Below, piece by piece: positions 1-12,700 of a stretch of 64,000 bases of DNA. This stretch comes from Mastigias papua. Its lineage: Eukaryota; Cnidaria; Scyphozoa; Rhizostomeae; Mastigiidae. The notes under the pieces were generated by a model, which was given only the letters and a program-made list of their open reading frames with translations, made no database searches and was not told the origin of the DNA. The stretch spans positions 15,389,883 to 15,453,882 of the forward strand of contig OZ025275.1 of NCBI GenBank assembly GCA_964019165.1, given 5' to 3'. The position numbers were made by a program, and so were the translations under genes. Position 1 is the first letter of the stretch, and every line of letters starts with the position of its first letter.

Positions 1-1236
1 GAAGGAAAAATGTTGTGTATATCTGAAAAACAAGATAATCCAACGCCATATTCAAATATTTAAAATGCTCCATCTTTGAGACAAGCTTCTAGCAGTATAC
101 AGTAGTAAACCCTTTTTTGATTCTATAAATCCACCATTCTGTTGTCTTCCTATTACATCAGTTACAAAAATGTGAATGTGAGTGACAAACCAGCCTTGCC
201 AACAGCATTATAATTTCATATTTCTAAACACAGACATTTCACATTTTCCAAGTTTAATAGGTCAGTCAGGTATATAAGTGATGTGAGAGAAAGTACTCCA
301 TAACGAGCACATCCATCCTAGGTCAGCAGCATTGGTGTGGCGAAAGTGGCAAGTTCACTTCCTAGTCACATTTACCTTCCTAGTCTTGGGTACTATGCCC
401 TCAGTCATGACTGTCTTGAAAAATAAGTGAGCAGGAATCCTGTCTGGAGATTTGACTCAGACAATAGATGATGTATAAACAGTCAAATGCTCCAACCAAT
501 TGGCTCATAGCTAAATTTACAAAGTAGCTCCTCAGACACAACGCAAAAAGCAAAGAAATGTGTTCAAAGGTAAGGGGTCTATAATAAAAGTTCCCAAATC
601 TGCAACTCACTAGCTTGCAACTTTCTCAAGGAAAATGATGGACAAAGAAAGTCAAGGGGAAGATGCTGGGCAGAAAGTCTAGACTAAGGGGATTCACCCA
701 TTGAAATGATTGGCAAGTAAAGAGAGTTGTGGTCAGTTCTAAATGCCAAGCATCTGACAATGAAACAACATGTTTTCCAAATATGGAATCACATTCATTT
801 ATGTCATTAATTATTGAAATGCAACTGTGGACTGTATATTTGAACAAATATTGAAATTTATGAATTAAAAAAGTTCACTTGCAGAACTTTTCACCAATAT
901 GGGTCAATCCTAATTAATTAGCTTTCATAATCAGAAAGGTGCAATCTAACAAATTATCTTCATACCATCTACTGCCATCTACATGCTAAATAACCTGAAA
1001 TGCTGTTATAGCTAATTATTAATATAAATCCCTTCTATTCTACTATTACTGATTGATTAGTTGAAAAACTAGGCAACTTTGAACTACATGAAAGCAAAGT
1101 AAGTTCAAACCTCTCTATTAAAACTTAGAAGATCACAAAGGACTTTGGAAAATGTTTGGAAGATCAAAGTTACCTGAAGACACCAGAGCTTTGAGGTTGG
1201 ACAACTACCCAATATCTCTAAACACAAAGGTCTCAC
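1..1236. other. Intron or downstream part of carrier gene; no exon found
   Basis: This stretch follows the last recognisable exon of the carrier gene on the minus strand, so it should be intron. I looked on the minus strand for the rest of the carrier fold (the remaining transmembrane helices and the third PxD/ExxK/R signature) and found nothing convincing. The missing third of the gene is probably off the left edge. Confidence 0.5.
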
Positions 1237-2964
1237 CTGGCCTTACTTTGCCTTCTCCCTGCATTCTAATTTTGACCAGGTCTGTGGGATTTGCAATAGC
1301 ACTTCCAATTGCTCCTGAGAGGCCAGCACAGATGACTTTCTTGTATAGGGGAGTTCTTGCATTGTTCTTCTCACCAAATATTTCTTTAAATGGTTCATAC
1401 AGGCCTAGTCTGATGGCACTATAACTTCCCTCTCGCATAAGGGAAGGTGAAATTCTGCAGAGCAGAAATGAAAGAGTATTGTAAATATACAATGCACTAA
1501 AAAGAATTAGCTAAAAAGATGCATACAGTCAAAGAAAAAGCTTCCAAATATGCAACACTCTTGCTAAAGAAAGGAAACACATGAGAGAACTTTGTGCAAA
1601 GGAGCAAAATCAAGGATATTTTATCAGATGATAACAAAAGAACATGGCAAGGACTGTGCAAGAAAGGTTGATAGGAAATACTTATCAAAGTTCACACTAT
1701 CAAAATGAAATGTTACCCTTTGTATAAGCCTCTAAGTCCTTCTTCCTGCACAATAAGTCGACTGCTACTCAAAACTCCTTTATATTTCCTGTCTTTGAAA
1801 ATATTCTTCTGATCTGACAGTTCATTATCCAGCTGTAACCTAATCTTTATGACATCAATTGGGTTTGTAACTATTGGAAAAAGAATTGTGTTTCAACAAA
1901 ACGAATTTGCAGAACAGCTTTAAAGAGACCCAAGCTCCCTTCCTGCTTTGCAAATTGGCTCTGAAAAGGTAATACCTGCATCCATCATTGGCCCCCAATG
2001 AAAAATGAAAATTTTTGGCCCAAACTGGGACAAAATACTAGGGATATTATGATATGGCAGTGTGGTACTGCTTACAAATAAAAAAGAATTAACCAAATTT
2101 CATTTTAAAAGTTTGGGTTATGAGCTGCTTGTTGTGCCTTCCTCCCTCTCCCCCCACCTTGTACGCGATGGTTTTGTGCCTAACCTAAGGGGTCTACCTT
2201 AGACTTTCGTTATCAATGTGACCTTCGTACATAGCGTCCGAAAAAGTCCGGATTACGAGGCTGACTATAGTTCCTGGTCACGAGCCCATAACAACAAACA
2301 TGTCTCGTATCCGGAAGAGAAGGGATTTATCTCGCTGCAATCTGCAATGTCGTAAATACTAAAATGAGCCAGCCGAAATGAGTCAGATCATGTACTAGAA
2401 ATTCTGACAGTACCTTTAGCTTTAGCGGGATAAAACTCATTTAATCCAAACATTGAGCACTAGAGTTTTTGTTATCACCTCGTGATCAACTCCACAGCGG
2501 GCATTGCTGTTCACGAGCATGAGGAAGGGTCAACATTCTCAGGATATCGGCTGATATGTAACGCTGCATCTACTTTTTGAACTAAATCTTGAGTTAGTTC
2601 TAGTATTTATGGAAAGGCTTTTGAAACTAAGCACTTGCGCTAAATTGCCACCCTCCCTGTAGGTACGTTTTGAAATGAAAGTGATATAAGGTCTTGACGT
2701 CACATGCAACGTCGAAGCAAATGGACATGAAGTGCAGTACATTGTCTATGGATTCGTACCGAACAAAGCAGAGATTTTGTAGACCATTGAACGGAACCAG
2801 CGCATACATACAGAAATCCTTATCTTCAATGTAGTAATAAAAAACTCACCAGTTGCTCCTCCCATACTTGCTATTCCAGCCAAGGTAAAACGTGTAACAT
2901 CATCCTTCTTTATTCCAAGTGGCCTAGTTGTTCCCTGGCCCGTCGTGCTCTCAACTGCTTCCAT
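1237..2964 (-). CDS. Mitochondrial carrier (SLC25, UCP-like group), 5' half of gene
   Basis: Three coding exons join in frame on the minus strand: 2850-2964, 1717-1870 and 1237-1454, about 162 residues. Introns start with GTGAGT, GTAACA and GTGAGA and end in AG. The start codon at 2964 opens a short soluble N-terminus (MEAVES...), followed by the first helix (FTLAGIASMGGATV). Two carrier signatures are visible: PIDVIKIRLQ closing helix 1 and PTDLVKIRMQ closing helix 3, both fitting PxD/ExxK/R. The segment MREGSYSAIRLGLYEPFK fits the second helix of uncoupling-protein-like, dicarboxylate-type and KMCP-type carriers. Known role of the family: six-helix exchangers of the inner mitochondrial membrane that move small anions or protons. 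The substrate cannot be read from this half. Full carriers have about 300 residues, so the third repeat is missing here and probably lies beyond the left edge. Confidence 0.87.
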
Positions 2965-3666
2965 TGTGGCATCCCTGTTTAAGTGTTTTGCACGATCAGG
3001 TTTACTTGAAAGTCAGAGCTGGATTGCTAATACGTGTAGCGATGAAAATCTGTGATTTTCGCCATGTGAAAACAAGTGTCTTGTGCAAGGGGATCGGAGG
3101 TAAGATGGACGAGAAGAGACCTTTATCCATCTCCATTACAACCAAGTCAGACTGCATATCAAATAAGTTACTGTTGTCTCCAAACTTCTCACGAGGCACG
3201 ACAGCAAGGGACCTGGGCGGGACTACATATTATGATCCATAAGAGATTCTGTGGTCCCGCCTACATACGATCGTTGGCATTGCAACATTTTCTCGAAAGT
3301 GCTTGGTTAAAAATCGCATATAAAATCCACAACTAAAGACATACAAAAAAGTAAAAGCTAAACCGACAAATTAAGTGAGCAATCCACTTCATTCAACAAA
3401 TCCTAAATGAATAAAAGCTTAAGGGTGTATCCCCCTTGAGAGAGGAAAATCCATATAAGTAGTGAAATGGAGATTAAAATGCTATTTCTGTATAAAAGAT
3501 CGATAGATAGAAGAAATTTCATGAAAATTTTTCAAAATGGTAGCCTTTTGTTACCATGGCAACCATCCAAAGCTTGAAATGGTACACATGAATGGGGATT
3601 TTTTATTACATAATGAGATAGGTTTGGAAGTTGATATTTGCTGAACACTTTGTTGGATGATATGTG

Positions 3667-3734
3667 AAAATTGTAAACCTCAGACTTTTGAAAAAAGGCA
3701 GCTTGATTTTGAATAATCTGAGGTTTACAATTTT
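3667..3734. repeat. 18-bp perfect inverted repeat (hairpin) inside the Mutator element
   Basis: Arms at 3667-3684 and 3717-3734 (AAAATTGTAAACCTCAGA and its exact complement) are separated by 32 bases. The hairpin lies between the transposase stop and the left TIR, so it would sit in the 3' untranslated or subterminal part of the element. It may be a transposase-binding or structural site; this is inference only. Confidence 0.75.
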
Positions 3735-3969
3735 ACAGACTTCTTTGCGCACCAGTGAGGTAAACAATTAACTCTCAAATTTTTGTAGTAAACAGCAATC
3801 ACAAAGTTTGAGGTTTGGAATATAATAGAGTATTCTAACATATATCTGGCCAAATTTGAAGGGGAAATCTTAAGCAGTCATGGAGCCAAAAATCCCCAAA
3901 GATGGGCTGGATGTCAAATTCTGAATGTTTAGAAAAAGGGCTTTTAAATTTAGAAAGGCAGTATGGTTA

Positions 3970-5824
3970 CTAAAAGTCCCCAGGCATGTAAGTTTCTCCC
4001 TCCTTTTCCTTATTTTTATCATCTCTAGACTTTCTCTTAGCTCTTAATTTTCTTCTAGCAGTCTTTGATGATTCTTTTTCTTTCCATTGAAAGGATTTCA
4101 TGCGTGAGTCATCTAGTTCCTGACAATGTTTTGCAGTGAACCTTCCTGGTTCTATGCCCATTGCTTGCAAAACTTTCTGATATGCTATAGCACCATTATT
4201 AAAATGGATGACAGCATCATATATCCCTATATCTAACAAATCTTTTCCTATAAATGTTGTTTTTGGAACTCTGTCCCATATCATCCTGTTAAAAGATTCA
4301 TTCAGGTTTTGTGTCCTCCCATGAAGGCATTTTTTCAACAATTGGTCATCACTTAGTCTTGCAAATACAGGCTTAAGTTCAGCAATAACATTCAGTGGCA
4401 ATCCTGGACCTCCTTTATACTTGTTGGTTTGGCTTGCCTTATCAGCCTGAAAACCACACCAAGAATCTGCTCCTTCAGGACAATAGCTATGATACTCATT
4501 TTTTTCTGATGATGAGCAGTGAAATAATGTTGCTAATATGGCCGTCTTCATTGACTTCAAATTGCCAACATTGCTTCTAATTGCCATGCCATAATAATTT
4601 TGAAATTTATCAATTGTCTTTGATGTCAACTTTCCTTTCCCACCTAACTCTTTCTTTTCCTTCTTCACTTTTCGCAAGGCTGCTCCCATCCTTTTCTGTA
4701 CATGACCAATACATTCATATTTTTCAACTGACAGCCCATCATCTTTGTAGATATTTTTGACACCAAGGAAGCTCTTGCTGTCTCCATCTCCATAGAATTT
4801 TATATAGTGCAATCCATGTGTCTCTTTGGACCTTTGAAAAATCCTGTTTGCACCTTCTGGCTCCATTGCTGGTGCTGAACCATCAAAGTTAGCTTTGCAG
4901 TATACATGATTGAGCTTCCATACATGATAGGCAGGAGAGTGTTTATTCCACTTGCTGTGTACCTCACAACCTTTACATTTCCTGCACATTGGCTCTACAT
5001 CTAAAATCTTTCCAGTTTCAATAGAAATTGCTGTCACACAACCATTTAGTGAGATAAACCCTCTCTTCTGCCATGTGCCATCCACAGAAACACCACATTC
5101 TGTAGAGTTATACCCAAGTAAAGATCTCATTTCACTACCTGCATCCTTCATGCTTTGCTTTGCAACATTATATGCTGCAGACCTCAGTTGTTTACTTATT
5201 TTGGCATAATTGTTTTTGCTTGGAAGACGTGGTATATTCATTACAGAACAGAATTTTTTTGCACCTGAAAAACCTTGACCTACGCTTCTCATGGCATAAA
5301 CAAATCGCTTGTTAATTTCATATGAACCTTGTATATTTATTGAAGTACAGAATTTGAGATTCCAATGACATGAGATACATTCAATAAATAAAAAATTAGC
5401 ACATCCATTTTTCTTTTCAAAGTTATCTGTTAAAGTAAGAGAGGCACTCGAGCAACCAGGGCATAAGAGCTGCTCAAAAACATTGGATAATATACTGACA
5501 TCAATGAATCTATACCCAGTAGCACTATTTTCAGATATTTCATTGCTTAGATTTAAATTTCCAGAAAGCGAATATGTATTTCTGCTTCTGCTCGACCTTC
5601 TAGTGGGGACAGACCCTAGATTTTCCCTTGTTTCTTTCCCTTTTGGTGTTGAATGAAGCAATGGCCTAGCCAATGCTTTTCTCTCCAATGTTGCCTTCAA
5701 GGGTTGCCTTCAAGGGTCGCCCTCTCTTGCTTTTCTTAGACATATCAGAAGAACTATCATTGCCTGATAATTCTAAATGCTGGTTTCCCTGAAATTTTCT
5801 CTTTCTCACAGTGAATCTTCCCAT
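3970..5824 (-). pseudogene. Mutator-like transposase, frame broken by 13-bp duplication
   Basis: A long open frame (3970-5700, 576 codons) matches the Mutator-like transposase family widespread in cnidarian, arthropod and annelid genomes. Readable landmarks are a two-pair cysteine cluster (CPGC near residue 80, CISCH near 108), the catalytic-looking VDGTWQKRG (Asp 207), a second acidic motif GDGDSK (near 304-309), CIGHVQKRMG (330-339) and HGRTQNLNESFN towards the end; the tail is strongly basic. This frame has no ATG at its start. An ATG at 5824 opens a basic N-terminus (MGRFTVRKRKF) that runs towards it, but a 13-bp unit repeated at 5692-5704 and 5705-5717 shifts the frame, giving an early stop. 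With one unit the two parts would be continuous. The element therefore looks inactive, unless an internal start is used. Confidence 0.88.
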
Positions 5825-6251
5825 TTTATTTTCGTTCTATGCGTATGACTTCTCTGCTAGCGAACCCTGATACTACTTCATAGACCAATAATCCCTTTGT
5901 TTTGAGGATTGAAAACGAGATTAGATCATAATGACAACTCAAGGAAATAGATAGAAGCATTGTGGGGAGACGGAGGGGATGGTTATGTACGATTGAGTAG
6001 TAATAAGTAGGGATTGCAAATTACTGAATCACGTTGCTAGCGTGTTGCTAAGGGACATTTTTCTCGATTTGGCATGTTACCTGTGAAAAAATCGATTGTA
6101 GAGTGTGATTGTGATGCGTGAGCCACGTAGGGTTTACTTTAACGGAAAGCCTGATAAATTTACTAGTTTCTACTCATTTGTTACAATTTTAGAAAAAATA
6201 CCAAATTTTGCTCGAAATTGAGGGGGATACAACCTTAAGCAATGAACATAA

Positions 6252-8144
6252 ATTTTTCAGTAATTCTTCATTTAGGACACGTCTGCTGCTTGGCTATTAC
6301 ACACCATTCCTGATATTAACTTTTTGGTATTAACTGGCATTCTTCTTTCTTTCAGATTCTAAGCCGTCGCTAAGAAATGTCATGCTTACAATGAGCAGTC
6401 ATTTTACCTGATGACTTACTTCCAGAGTGTTAGTCAGGGACATGAAATGCATGCTTTTAAGAAAAAAGTTTATAAGCGAAAAAGTTTATAAAGCTCAGAA
6501 AGCCAAAACCTTAAGAAAATGTTAAGAAAATCATGAGGCTCAAGTTCCAAAATTCACCTTTCTTACGTGCCAGAAATCGATAGTAGCTCATTCTTTGCAA
6601 GCTTCTTTCGTTCGAAAGTTTCCTTTGATAATCTTGGTTAACAAAAATCAAACTTTTTATGACAAATAATGGCAACCTCTTTTAGCCAGTTTACTCCAAT
6701 AAAAGTTAAGAAAATCTCAGCCTCAATTTCGGACAAAGTTAAGAAAATTGAGACTCGGATGAAAAAGTGGATTTCGTATAAAAACAAATGTGAAGAGGGC
6801 TGTGTGCGCGTACAAAAGTCATAGTTGGTCATTTTTAGGACACAAAATCCAACAAAATTCAAAACAGACATGAAGATGAACACAGACATATATCATGAAA
6901 ACGTACCAAGTATGGTGTCAGCATTACAGCCTGCAGAGCATGGCAACTGCGCACGAGAAAAAGGACTTGGGGCAATGGAAATGTTGGGGAGTAACCTGGC
7001 TTATAAGCGCTCCATGACCCCCCTGTGATTGTATGCGTTCATTACCTGCAATAAGCAGTGCTAATAAGTAAAATCTGAAAATCAACAACTTGTTTCGTAT
7101 ACTCAAAATGGACACCTTTTCTACAGTAATGTAATCAAAGATTCCTAAATTCTTCAATCCCGCTCGGGTCGGTTATTTTCTCGCACTTTCAATTTTTCAT
7201 TCCTAGATTCCTTAATCAGATACATTGTTTAGTATCTGTGAATTATTAAAGCGCCATGTTCACACCTATTAGAAATTTCTTTTCCTACCCCCACACACAT
7301 TCAAAAGTCCTTTGGCACACCATTGGCTACAGTGTCTTCGTTCTGATTTAATTTCTTTAAACTTCAAGTAGATAACAACAATAATAATAAAAAGAGAAAA
7401 GAATAAGATGAAATAACAATGATTTCCATATTTCAAATGAATCTGAGTTTATCCAAGGTCTATTGCGGCAGCAGAATATATAGTAATGTTAATGAGCTGG
7501 GATAAAATGTGTGTTTGTGATTTGTGACTATAACCCAAAAGATCTGAGAGGTTAAATAAAAGATTAAGAAGAAGAACCAATAGTGCCAACGGCTCCTTGA
7601 GAAAGATAAAATAAAAGCGATTTTATCATATTATGAGAGAAAAGTGCTAATACTACGACTAAAAATAAAAATGAAAATAACAATAATAATAATAATTCAG
7701 TACTACGATAAAAGCCTTCAACAGGTTTATGACGTAATGTAAGATACAATCCTATGGAAACCAATGGGAATAGAAGTCAGGCTACAAGAGTCTTCTGATA
7801 CGGCAAAAGGAGGTCATACTGATATTAAGTAATTGCTAAATAGATTTTGTTAATGAAAGAAAGTTGTTGTGATTTTCTGTGATTTTCTACCATGTTCACA
7901 TTAATATGCAAAGGACTGTAAGTTGTTTAATTTTCCTAATAAAAGGAGTCAATGACATGTGAGTATTTCAAATGAGCCATAAGACTGTCGATATTGCATT
8001 TAAAAATATTTAATGATACAGCCTATGTAATGTCTTTTGGAAGGCTGTTCCAGCAGCTTCAAAATTGGCATATTCCATTGAACATTTCATGTTTGTATCT
8101 ATTGCCCAGTATTCTACAAAGACTGTTGCAACTCTAAGTGTCCT
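6252..8144. other. AT-rich intergenic region with degenerate A-rich repeat
   Basis: No exon-like coding was found. The part at about 6455-6760 is rich in TTAAGAAAA and AAGTTTATAA motifs and includes CATGAGGCTCAA, which recurs at about 38905 in a similar AAGAAACA-rich context. The rest, including runs of AATAATAAT near 7375-7390 and 7680-7695, shows nothing I can name. Confidence 0.5.
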
Positions 8145-9725
8145 TCATAACTGCGCTAACCTCTTTTTTATTCGCCCACAAGACCACAGCCTCACAAAGG
8201 CATATCGAAATTCTCGCTTAGTTGCTACATAAATCATTGTATTCGCGGCAGGGGCTGTCTGAGTCAGGAGCAAAGCAAATTTTACAAACCATCCTGGCAC
8301 AACTGCACTCTGCCCACAGAACCCAATCAAATCAATGACTGCAATTGGGAGATGCAACAATATGAACATCCCTACCACCATTCCCAACATCTTAACAGCT
8401 TTGAATTCCTTGTAAATTTTCAGTCTCCCCGAGTGTCTCCCTGGCCTTTCATTGTCTTTGTTTTGAGCTGAAGTCGAAAATCTCGACAACGTTCGCGTAA
8501 CAAAAGGCCTTACCCGGTTTCTGGCTTTAAAATTGCCATATTTATTTGGCCTCTCTTTCGATTGTTTTGCTCTACCATTTCCTTTAAGCCTATGAACTAT
8601 GCCATCTGAAATAGATCTCCCATACTGAGGCCTAGAATTGGGTCGAGAATGATCTGTAATACTCCATGAAATATGAGATACCGGTTCATCTGATTGTGCT
8701 GAGACAACAACTTTCAAGTTCCCAGGTTTCTTGTGGCCATCACTTTCTTGACCCACACCTCTCTCAGTTTGCTCCTTATCCTCCATAGCGGCCCGTTCTG
8801 CTGATCTCTTCGCACGTCTTTTCCATTCACGCATGTTAATGCCAACGTCTGATAGTTTCTCTGCCCTCTGACCTTCTTCCTTTGAACAACTTGGGATATT
8901 ACACTCTTCAGGGGCAATCTGCAGCGTTTCTTTGCTAGCATCTTGTCCCCAACAATCATTATTCTTGAACAAAATTCGCTTCAGCTGTTTAATCTCTTCA
9001 TCAGTTGCTTCTAGTTGCAGCAAACAGGATGGATCTTCAAATGGAGAGACAAGTGGCTCTGTGCAGCGCCGTCCCTTTTGCCAATTCATGAAGGCCATCT
9101 GATTGCTACTCGTGAACTGAATCGCAATCTGGAATGCGTGCTTACGTGCTACAGTTATTATCTTTCCGTATAGCAGACAAAAAATAAATGGTGGTGTTAC
9201 TTCCGTCAGGATGATCAGGAACACTAGATACCCGCCTCCTACAAAAGCTTTGTGGACACAAATTGCTTTTTGCTCTGAGTAATCTTGCACAGTTATATAA
9301 GGTATATTTATGAAGGGTAATATAGCCAGAAGAAATGCTACTACCCATGAAAGACCAATCCAGTATTTGGTTCTGGTCGTGATGAAGTTTGAGCGATAGT
9401 ACAAAGGTTTGCAAATGAAAACGTAGCGATCAATGGCGATAAAATATATTGCAAAAACCGATGCGTTGAAGAAAAATATCCACATAAAAGTGGTGATTTT
9501 ACATGTGAGGAAACTGCTTTTGAACAAAAACACCATTCTGCTCGGTATAGTCGTGACGCAGATAAGAAGATCAGCGATTGCTAGGTTGAGAATGTAAAAA
9601 TTTGTCGTACTTTGAAGGCTTTTAAAAAGTGGTATAATGATCACGGTCGTCATATTCCCAAGAAAAGCAATTGAAAATATCAGAATACTATAGGCGGCAG
9701 TAAGAATATCCACAGTTTGAGACAT
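8145..9725 (-). CDS. Class A (rhodopsin-like) G-protein-coupled receptor, intronless
   Basis: A 526-residue receptor in one exon. The ATG at 9725 is chosen because it immediately precedes helix 1 and an in-frame TAG lies just upstream. Landmarks: GN in helix 1 (residues 23-24), LAIAD in helix 2 (Asp 52), the disulphide Cys 75 at the top of helix 3, IDRY (98-101), Trp 127 in helix 4, a PP pair in helix 5 (178-179), the partner Cys 156 in the second outer loop, FILLHLP in helix 6 and NTMIY (495-499) in helix 7, followed by a short basic tail. The third inner loop, about 200-438, is very long, polar and rich in Lys, Arg, Glu and Ser. Helix 7 has Thr where most relatives have Pro in NPxxY, and helix 6 lacks the usual CWxP Trp. 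It should sit in the plasma membrane and signal through G proteins. The ligand is unknown; an amine, peptide or other small ligand all remain possible. Confidence 0.93.
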   Translation of the reverse strand: MSQTVDILTAAYSILIFSIAFLGNMTTVIIIPLFKSLQSTTNFYILNLAIADLLICVTTIPSRMVFLFKSSFLTCKITTFMWIFFFNASVFAIYFIAIDRYVFICKPLYYRSNFITTRTKYWIGLSWVVAFLLAILPFINIPYITVQDYSEQKAICVHKAFVGGGYLVFLIILTEVTPPFIFCLLYGKIITVARKHAFQIAIQFTSSNQMAFMNWQKGRRCTEPLVSPFEDPSCLLQLEATDEEIKQLKRILFKNNDCWGQDASKETLQIAPEECNIPSCSKEEGQRAEKLSDVGINMREWKRRAKRSAERAAMEDKEQTERGVGQESDGHKKPGNLKVVVSAQSDEPVSHISWSITDHSRPNSRPQYGRSISDGIVHRLKGNGRAKQSKERPNKYGNFKARNRVRPFVTRTLSRFSTSAQNKDNERPGRHSGRLKIYKEFKAVKMLGMVVGMFILLHLPIAVIDLIGFCGQSAVVPGWFVKFALLLTQTAPAANTMIYVATKREFRYAFVRLWSCGRIKKRLAQL

Positions 9726-12700
9726 GATTGTTTCAAAATATTTCAAGTCGATATACTTCGCAGGTCTCAAGTGCCAGTGCTAACGTTAGTGGGTCTTGCA
9801 AAAGCCAATGCTATAGTCTTCCACGGTCCATTGGTCTTCCACGCAAACTCTCTTCCGTCGATGAATGTTCGTTCTCTAAAAATGCCAATCGTCTGGGCAG
9901 AGAACTGTTGAACAAATTCTATATATTTGTAGCAGTGTTAGTGAAAATACGAGTATTAAAGTTGGACCGGTAACACTCACGAAGGCGTTTTTTGCCAAGC
10001 TATGCCTGAAACCGTCCATCAATATGGTAGCATTGTAGAGAAATTGTAATGTACAACGTTTATCTGCAATACTTGTGAAAGTCCCGTCACCTCTGCTGCC
10101 GTTCTGTACAACCAACCCAGTTAAGTCACTGAGTTATTAAATCAAGCAGGAAGCGTTATAATTAGTTGCATCTCTCACTTCCAAACACACCATCAACCAC
10201 ACTTAACGCCAGAACTCACCATCTGGTTTGACGTGTCAAAACATATTCAGCAGTTGTATCCTAGATGCCAAGTAGATATTATAACTGCGAAAGATCTTTA
10301 CGATGTCCAGAGCAATCTTTTGATGTTACCACTGACTTAAGAGTTACGATTCAAAGAAGATACGGTGAACAGTTGCAATTTATGTCCGTATGGAACACTG
10401 CTCTAAATTGGGCAAGAATATAGTTGATAGAAATAGTCGATGTGAGCACTGTTTTCCTTTGGTCAATGTAGCTTATATCGCCTTCCTTGCCAAATGAAAA
10501 GAACACCAGTTTTATTCAAGTTCAAATTCTACAACCGCGAAGTGAAAGATTGGACAATCAATTACCGTCAAAGTGCTTACTTGTGTAAAACGATTGTTCA
10601 AAATTGCCGAAAAAACATATGCCTGTGTTATACGACAGCCAATCAAATTCTACCAGAATGTCTGACCATCCAATTAGATTTGAGATTAGTACATGCTCTA
10701 CCTAGTCGCAAATCCACAAAGCAAACGCTTTGCAAGTAATTCCAGTTTAAGGCTACGGCTGGTTTGCGATTTGAAAGGCTAGAATACTCTCTCAGGTTAC
10801 GTGTAATCGCAAAAAACAAAACTGCTGCAAGGTGGTTGCAACTCAATTTGTCAAACATAATTATTTGACATATTAGCATTGTTGCACTTAATCCGTATTA
10901 TGGAACCAATATTGCACTCTAAATGATTAGAAAGAGAATAAAAATGGGCTACTATGCACGATGAAGAGTTCAGATCATTCGCGAAAGTTCGTGATGTTTC
11001 CTATGGTACTTAGCAGAACTGAATCAGCTACGGAACATAAAATTCTCTTTTGTTAATATTTCGGATCTTATATCTAATTTGTCCTTTTTACAAATGATTC
11101 GGGTACCCGTCCACTTCTCCAATTCCCCTCAGGTTGAAAACAGAATAATAAAATTAGAAACAGTATAAGTTACGAAAGGGAAGAAGAGAACGCCCCTAAT
11201 TTAGAGCTAGAACAGCCCAGTTGTGATTTTGTCGCGAGGACTGCACTGGGAAGTACATGTAAATCGCCTGTCATTTGTATATGAAGACTAGACACAGCTG
11301 AATTTCCCTCAAAACCTTAGCAATTAAAATTAACAACCTCAAAAGAAAAAACGAATTCAGACATTCAAAGCAGCAACAATAGTAACATATTAAGGCAAAC
11401 CTAGACAAAGCTTGACACAGAGAGAGAGAGTGAGAGAGAGAGAGTGAGAGAGAGATCACACACGGCGTTTTAAGAAAGAAAAATACAGCTTCAATATTAT
11501 GGAGATATCTGAGTGAAGATAAAACGGCTTTACTATTTTGACTTGTCCTTTGACCAAACAAGACCTTCAGCTAATCAACTGACTAACTTGCAAGGAAGGA
11601 AATATGAAAACAAACCTTGGAGAATAATTAGCTTTTAAAATCAAAGCGCGAAGATAAAGCTGTCAACATATATAAAAGCGCTACTTCCTTGATTAACTCA
11701 TGGAAACATAAAAAAAAGGATTAACAAGTTTAATTGACATTACAAGACTTGTTAAAATAATTACTATGGGTAAGTTCTAGATAAAGGATCTTGGCAGTTG
11801 GTCAGATTACACAACCTTTTTGAATCGAAAAAGGCTGGCCTGACTACAATGTTTAGTTATTGTATTTCAGCAAATATTGAATCTACATAAAAACAGAACT
11901 GAAATATACGCCAGCTGCTTTAACAGGTAGCTGCCTTAACAGGTAGCTTCCACTGATATCTTCCCATAGACTGCAGATAGAAGCTCAACGGGGTGTTTTC
12001 TATATATTGGGTATTCTGTTCCATTCCAAATTGATCATCGAAATTGATATTTGGCATTGCCACTAGCTTTCTTCGTTCTGTGTTTTTGCCGTCGAATAAG
12101 GAGGCTTTCACACTTCAATGACAGAGGAGCTATGGGAAGCTCCAAGACTTGTGGAGGTATCACATAGATTGTGGCACACATGCCGTACGACAACGGTTCG
12201 TCAAATTTACTGTAATCAAACGCCCTTGCTTATTGAAAATGAATAGGAGCTACCAATTTAAACGTTAGAGCTATTCATTTCATTTCCTTTTTATTTACAG
12301 TTGGCTAACTAAATAGCTACTAAGCCAATTCAGGCCAAAATGATGTCATCAACTGTACCGGTATCTGGGGTTAATGGGCTTTTCGTGACAGGCAGCAAAA
12401 TCATATCATGAAAAATTGTGCTTTATGATTCCTTGTTCCAATTTATGATTCATAGAAACTCAACAAAGCAACAAAACAAGTACGGTTAAATGTGCCACAA
12501 GAGTAACGGAGACCAATTCCACGATGATTGGTTTCCACAAACCCTGAAAGGACTAAATGTTTCATTATGTATCCATTTTAGCGCATGCCTGCATACCCCT
12601 GGAACGTGAAATACAACGAACCAGTCTAGAAATTCCATACCACTAAAGAAATACTGAAATGTTCAGTATGCTAAAAAGCAACGGGTGAAGAGGACGGCAC

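Larger units (their letters stand above)
3406..6251. mobile_element. Mutator-like (MULE) DNA transposon with TIRs and target duplication
   Basis: The element spans about 3417-6240 (2.82 kb). Its left end reads GCTTAAGGGTGTATCCCCCT and the reverse complement of its right end reads GCTTAAGGTTGTATCCCCCT: 20 bp with one mismatch. The flanks look like a target duplication of 11 bp, 3406-3416 against 6241-6251, matching at 9 of 11 positions; 9-11 bp is the normal size for Mutator-type elements. Inside is one transposase-like reading frame on the minus strand. The 3' part of the element also carries an 18-bp perfect inverted repeat. The two mismatches in the duplication and the broken transposase frame suggest a copy that is not brand new. 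Confidence 0.85.
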
